Notes under the pieces: model-generated
What the model saw: the letters and a program-made list of their open reading frames with translations, nothing else
Database searches by the model: none
What the model was told of the DNA's origin: nothing
Part shown: positions 6,590 through 8,645 of the stretch, in pieces
Layout of the letters: each line of letters starts with the position of its first letter
Numbering within the stretch: the first letter of the stretch is position 1
Source: Elusimicrobiota bacterium
GTDB lineage: Bacteria; Elusimicrobiota; Endomicrobiia; Endomicrobiales; Endomicrobiaceae
NCBI GenBank assembly: GCA_031256695.1
Contig: JAIRQB010000239.1
Coordinates: 1-8,645, forward strand
Reading direction: 5' to 3'
Length of the DNA: 8,645 bases
Program-made: the position numbers and the translations under genes

Positions 6590-8551
6590 ATGAATGTAAT
6601 TGAATTAAAAAATGTAACAAAGACTTATCATTTAGAGAGATTAGACGTCCCGGTTCTATTCGGCATTGATTTAGAAATCAAGCGCGGGGAATTTGTCATT
6701 ATAATGGGGCATTCCGGCAGCGGAAAGTCCACTCTTTTAAATATTTTAGGTCTCCTTGATAAACCCACATCAGGTTCTTTTAAACTCGCAGGCATAGAAA
6801 TATCAAAATACACAGACGATGAACTCGCCTCTTTAAGAAATCATTATTTAGGCTTTATTTTTCAGCAATTCAATCTTTTAAGCAAACTCACGGCGCTTGA
6901 AAATACGGCGCTGCCTTCAATCTATTCAGACTTTTCAGAAGGCGATAAATGCGAAGACCCCAAGAAACTTTTAAAACTGGTAGGGCTGTCTGATAGGATG
7001 GAACACCGCCCCAATGAATTGTCAGGCGGACAGCAACAGCGGACGGCTATAGCGCGCTCTCTTATAAATAAGCCTCTCATACTTTTTGCAGACGAACCCA
7101 CAGGCAATCTTGATTCAAAATCCACAAGCGAAATAATAAAAATTTTAAAACAATTAAATGAAAGCGGCATTACCATAATAATGGTAACCCACGAAAATGA
7201 ACTCGCCTCTTTTGCTTCAAGAGTAATAAAACTCCAAGACGGTTTGATTGTTTCAGATGAGATAAAAAAAGAATTGGATATAAAAAGCGGCGGTCAGCCC
7301 CGCCCTTTTAGAAAAAAGATTTTTTCTCTTTCAAGGATTAAGGATTATTTTTTGCAGGCTGTCCGCTCTCTTATAGGCAATAAAGTCCGCTCTTTTCTTT
7401 CTATTTTAGGAGTTACCATAGGAGTGGCAAGTCTGATAGCGATGATGGCAGTAGGCAGAGGGGCGCAACAATCTGTCCAACAGCAAATTGAAAATTTAGG
7501 CTCAAATTTATTGACAGTTCAGCCGGGCAATGCTCAAAGAGGCGGTATTTCTGCAGAAAGCGGGGCAAGACTTAGATTTACATATGAGGATATAGACGAT
7601 TTGCAAAGCAATGTTGAAGGCATTGAAGGAGTTGCAGGCATAATTGCCGGGCGCGCAATGGTTGTAGGAAACGGCAAAAATTACAATACGCGCATACAAG
7701 GCTCAAGTTTTGAATATGAAAAAATCAGGAGCATTGTCCCGGAAAAAGGCAGATGGTTTTCAAAAGAAGAAGAGATAGACAGAAAGAGAGTCGTTTTGCT
7801 TGGGCGGACGGTAGTTCAGAATTTATACGGCAGCGCAGACTATAATCCCGTAGGCGATTATGTGAAAATAGACAGGAATGATTTTCAAGTGATAGGAGTA
7901 ATGCCGCAAAAAGGAGCAAGCGGCTGGCGAGATGAAGACGATTTAGTGATGCTTCCTTTGCTTACAACGCTTTTTAGGCTGGCAGGGGATAGATATTTTA
8001 ATTTGCTAAATGTGCAGGTAAAAAACGGTTTTGATATGAATGAAGTCTCAGACAAAATCACAAAAAGACTTTTGCTGACGCATAGATTTTTGCCTACTCA
8101 AACAGAAGCGGTGCAGATTAGAAATATGGCTGAAATTCAAGAGACAATCACCGCTATGACTAAAGCGTTTTCTATGCTTTTAGGCTCTATTGCCTTTATC
8201 AGCCTTCTTGTAGGCGGCATCGGCATAATGAATATTATGCTTGTATCAGTTTCTGAGCGGACAAAAGAGATAGGTCTTAGAAAGGCTGTCGGGGCAAACA
8301 ATAAAGATATTTTATTTCAGTTTATAATAGAGTCTGTTTTTGTCTGTTGCGCAGGCGGAATAATAGGAGTGGCGCTCGGAGTTGGCGTTTCTCTTGTTAT
8401 CACAAAATTGGCAGAGTGGTCAACGAGCGTCTCTTTTTCCTCAATACTTTTGGCTTTAAGTTTTTCAATAATGATAGGGTTGATTTTCGGCATTTTCCCT
8501 GCGAGAAAGGCTTCGCTTTTAAATCCGATTGAGGCTTTGAGGCACGACTGA
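6590..8551 (+). CDS. macB: MacB-family ABC exporter, fused ATPase and permease
   Basis: An inner-membrane ABC transporter of the MacB mechanotransmission class, which in Gram-negatives works with a MacA adaptor and TolC channel to expel macrolides, peptides or other substrates from the periplasm. The 653 residues are close to E. coli MacB (648). ATPase (1-225): Walker A GHSGSGKST (40-48), Q-loop FQQFN (91-95), signature LSGGQQQR (144-151), Walker B LILFADEP (163-170, catalytic E169) and H-loop H201. The linker carries a first membrane helix at about 266-290, then a periplasmic MacB core (about 295-525), and FtsX-type helices at about 529-556, 578-605 and 613-637, ending PARKASLLNPIEALRHD. MNVIELKNVTKTY is a typical start, so the ATG at 6590 is secure, yet it lacks a clear Shine-Dalgarno site and follows a terminator by 11 bp. 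No macA or tolC is in the window, so the substrate cannot be named. Confidence 0.93.
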   Translation: MNVIELKNVTKTYHLERLDVPVLFGIDLEIKRGEFVIIMGHSGSGKSTLLNILGLLDKPTSGSFKLAGIEISKYTDDELASLRNHYLGFIFQQFNLLSKLTALENTALPSIYSDFSEGDKCEDPKKLLKLVGLSDRMEHRPNELSGGQQQRTAIARSLINKPLILFADEPTGNLDSKSTSEIIKILKQLNESGITIIMVTHENELASFASRVIKLQDGLIVSDEIKKELDIKSGGQPRPFRKKIFSLSRIKDYFLQAVRSLIGNKVRSFLSILGVTIGVASLIAMMAVGRGAQQSVQQQIENLGSNLLTVQPGNAQRGGISAESGARLRFTYEDIDDLQSNVEGIEGVAGIIAGRAMVVGNGKNYNTRIQGSSFEYEKIRSIVPEKGRWFSKEEEIDRKRVVLLGRTVVQNLYGSADYNPVGDYVKIDRNDFQVIGVMPQKGASGWRDEDDLVMLPLLTTLFRLAGDRYFNLLNVQVKNGFDMNEVSDKITKRLLLTHRFLPTQTEAVQIRNMAEIQETITAMTKAFSMLLGSIAFISLLVGGIGIMNIMLVSVSERTKEIGLRKAVGANNKDILFQFIIESVFVCCAGGIIGVALGVGVSLVITKLAEWSTSVSFSSILLALSFSIMIGLIFGIFPARKASLLNPIEALRHD

Positions 8552-8572
8552 TAAAAGTTAAAAGTTAAAAGT
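8552..8572 (+). repeat. three tandem copies of TAAAAGT
   Basis: The heptamer TAAAAGT occurs three times without interruption, beginning one base after the macB stop codon. The last copy lies within the left end of the 83-bp repeat. Single copies occur at the same relative place in copy 1 (6253-6259), in the nearby hairpin (6344-6350) and at the metH stop (4054-4060). Confidence 0.75.
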
Positions 8573-8645
8573 AATGTCACCCCCGAGTTGCAAAACGGTA
8601 TGAAAGGCAACTCAAGAAGGCGGGGGTCTCTGTTAACTAAAACTG
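8563..8645 (+). repeat. 83-bp palindromic intergenic repeat, copy 2, cut by window edge
   Basis: Identical over its whole visible length to 6250-6332 and in the same orientation, with the stems at 8579-8584/8622-8627 and 8585-8591/8607-8613. It begins 12 bp after the macB stop. The window ends inside it, so its right limit, and whether the hairpin that follows copy 1 is part of it, cannot be told. Confidence 0.9.

Noticed and set aside
6432..6620. A 62-residue minus-strand open frame across the palindromic region
   Set aside because: It reads through inverted repeats and the terminator, and has no domain or ribosome-binding site worth noting.
6250..8645. A composite transposon carrying macB
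   Set aside because: No transposase gene is present, and the flanking copies are short palindromes and not insertion sequences. Only the direct-repeat observation is kept.

Overview
The window is an A+T-rich bacterial segment with six protein-coding genes and two compact intergenic repeat zones. A secreted DUF192 protein, a MacB-type ABC exporter and an HtpX-type membrane protease suggest a bacterium with an envelope and periplasm. The stacked palindromic intergenic repeats (CCCCCG...GGGGGT and ATTGCG...CGCAAT types) and the codon use fit an uncultured lineage such as Elusimicrobiota. That placement is a weak impression; nothing here fixes the taxon. No tRNA, rRNA, CRISPR array, phage or transposase gene was seen.

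Layout. (1) Positions 1-4063, plus strand: the 3' part of a CPA2/NapA-type Na+/H+ antiporter, then after 7 bp a small protein equal to the MetH reactivation domain, then overlapping it by 11 bp a cobalamin-dependent methionine synthase (metH) that ends right after its B12-binding domain. The last two genes form a split MetH whose activation module is encoded upstream as a separate polypeptide. (2) Positions 4126-5184, minus strand: an HtpX-like M48 zinc protease convergent with metH. An A+T-rich imperfect inverted repeat sits between the two stops. (3) Positions 5320-6226, plus strand: a secreted DUF192 protein overlapping by 11 bp a GatB/YqeY-domain protein. The DUF192 gene may be transcribed as a leaderless mRNA. 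(4) Positions 6227-6589: 363 bp without a gene, made of several unrelated palindromic units and ending in an intrinsic terminator 11 bp before the next start codon. (5) Positions 6590-8551: a fused ATPase-permease of the MacB family with no MacA or TolC gene in view. (6) From 8552 to the window edge: a short tandem heptamer running into a second, identical copy of the 83-bp repeat found upstream of macB. The macB gene is therefore bracketed by direct copies of the same palindromic repeat.

Functionally, the metH pair makes methionine from homocysteine and methyl-tetrahydrofolate, with the small protein presumably re-methylating oxidised cobalamin using SAM. The other genes concern ion homeostasis, membrane-protein quality control and efflux, with no obvious shared pathway. 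The most interesting points are the split metH arrangement, the palindrome mosaic with a terminator placed almost on the macB start, and the identical repeats flanking macB. I see no convincing evidence of a wholly new multi-gene system.
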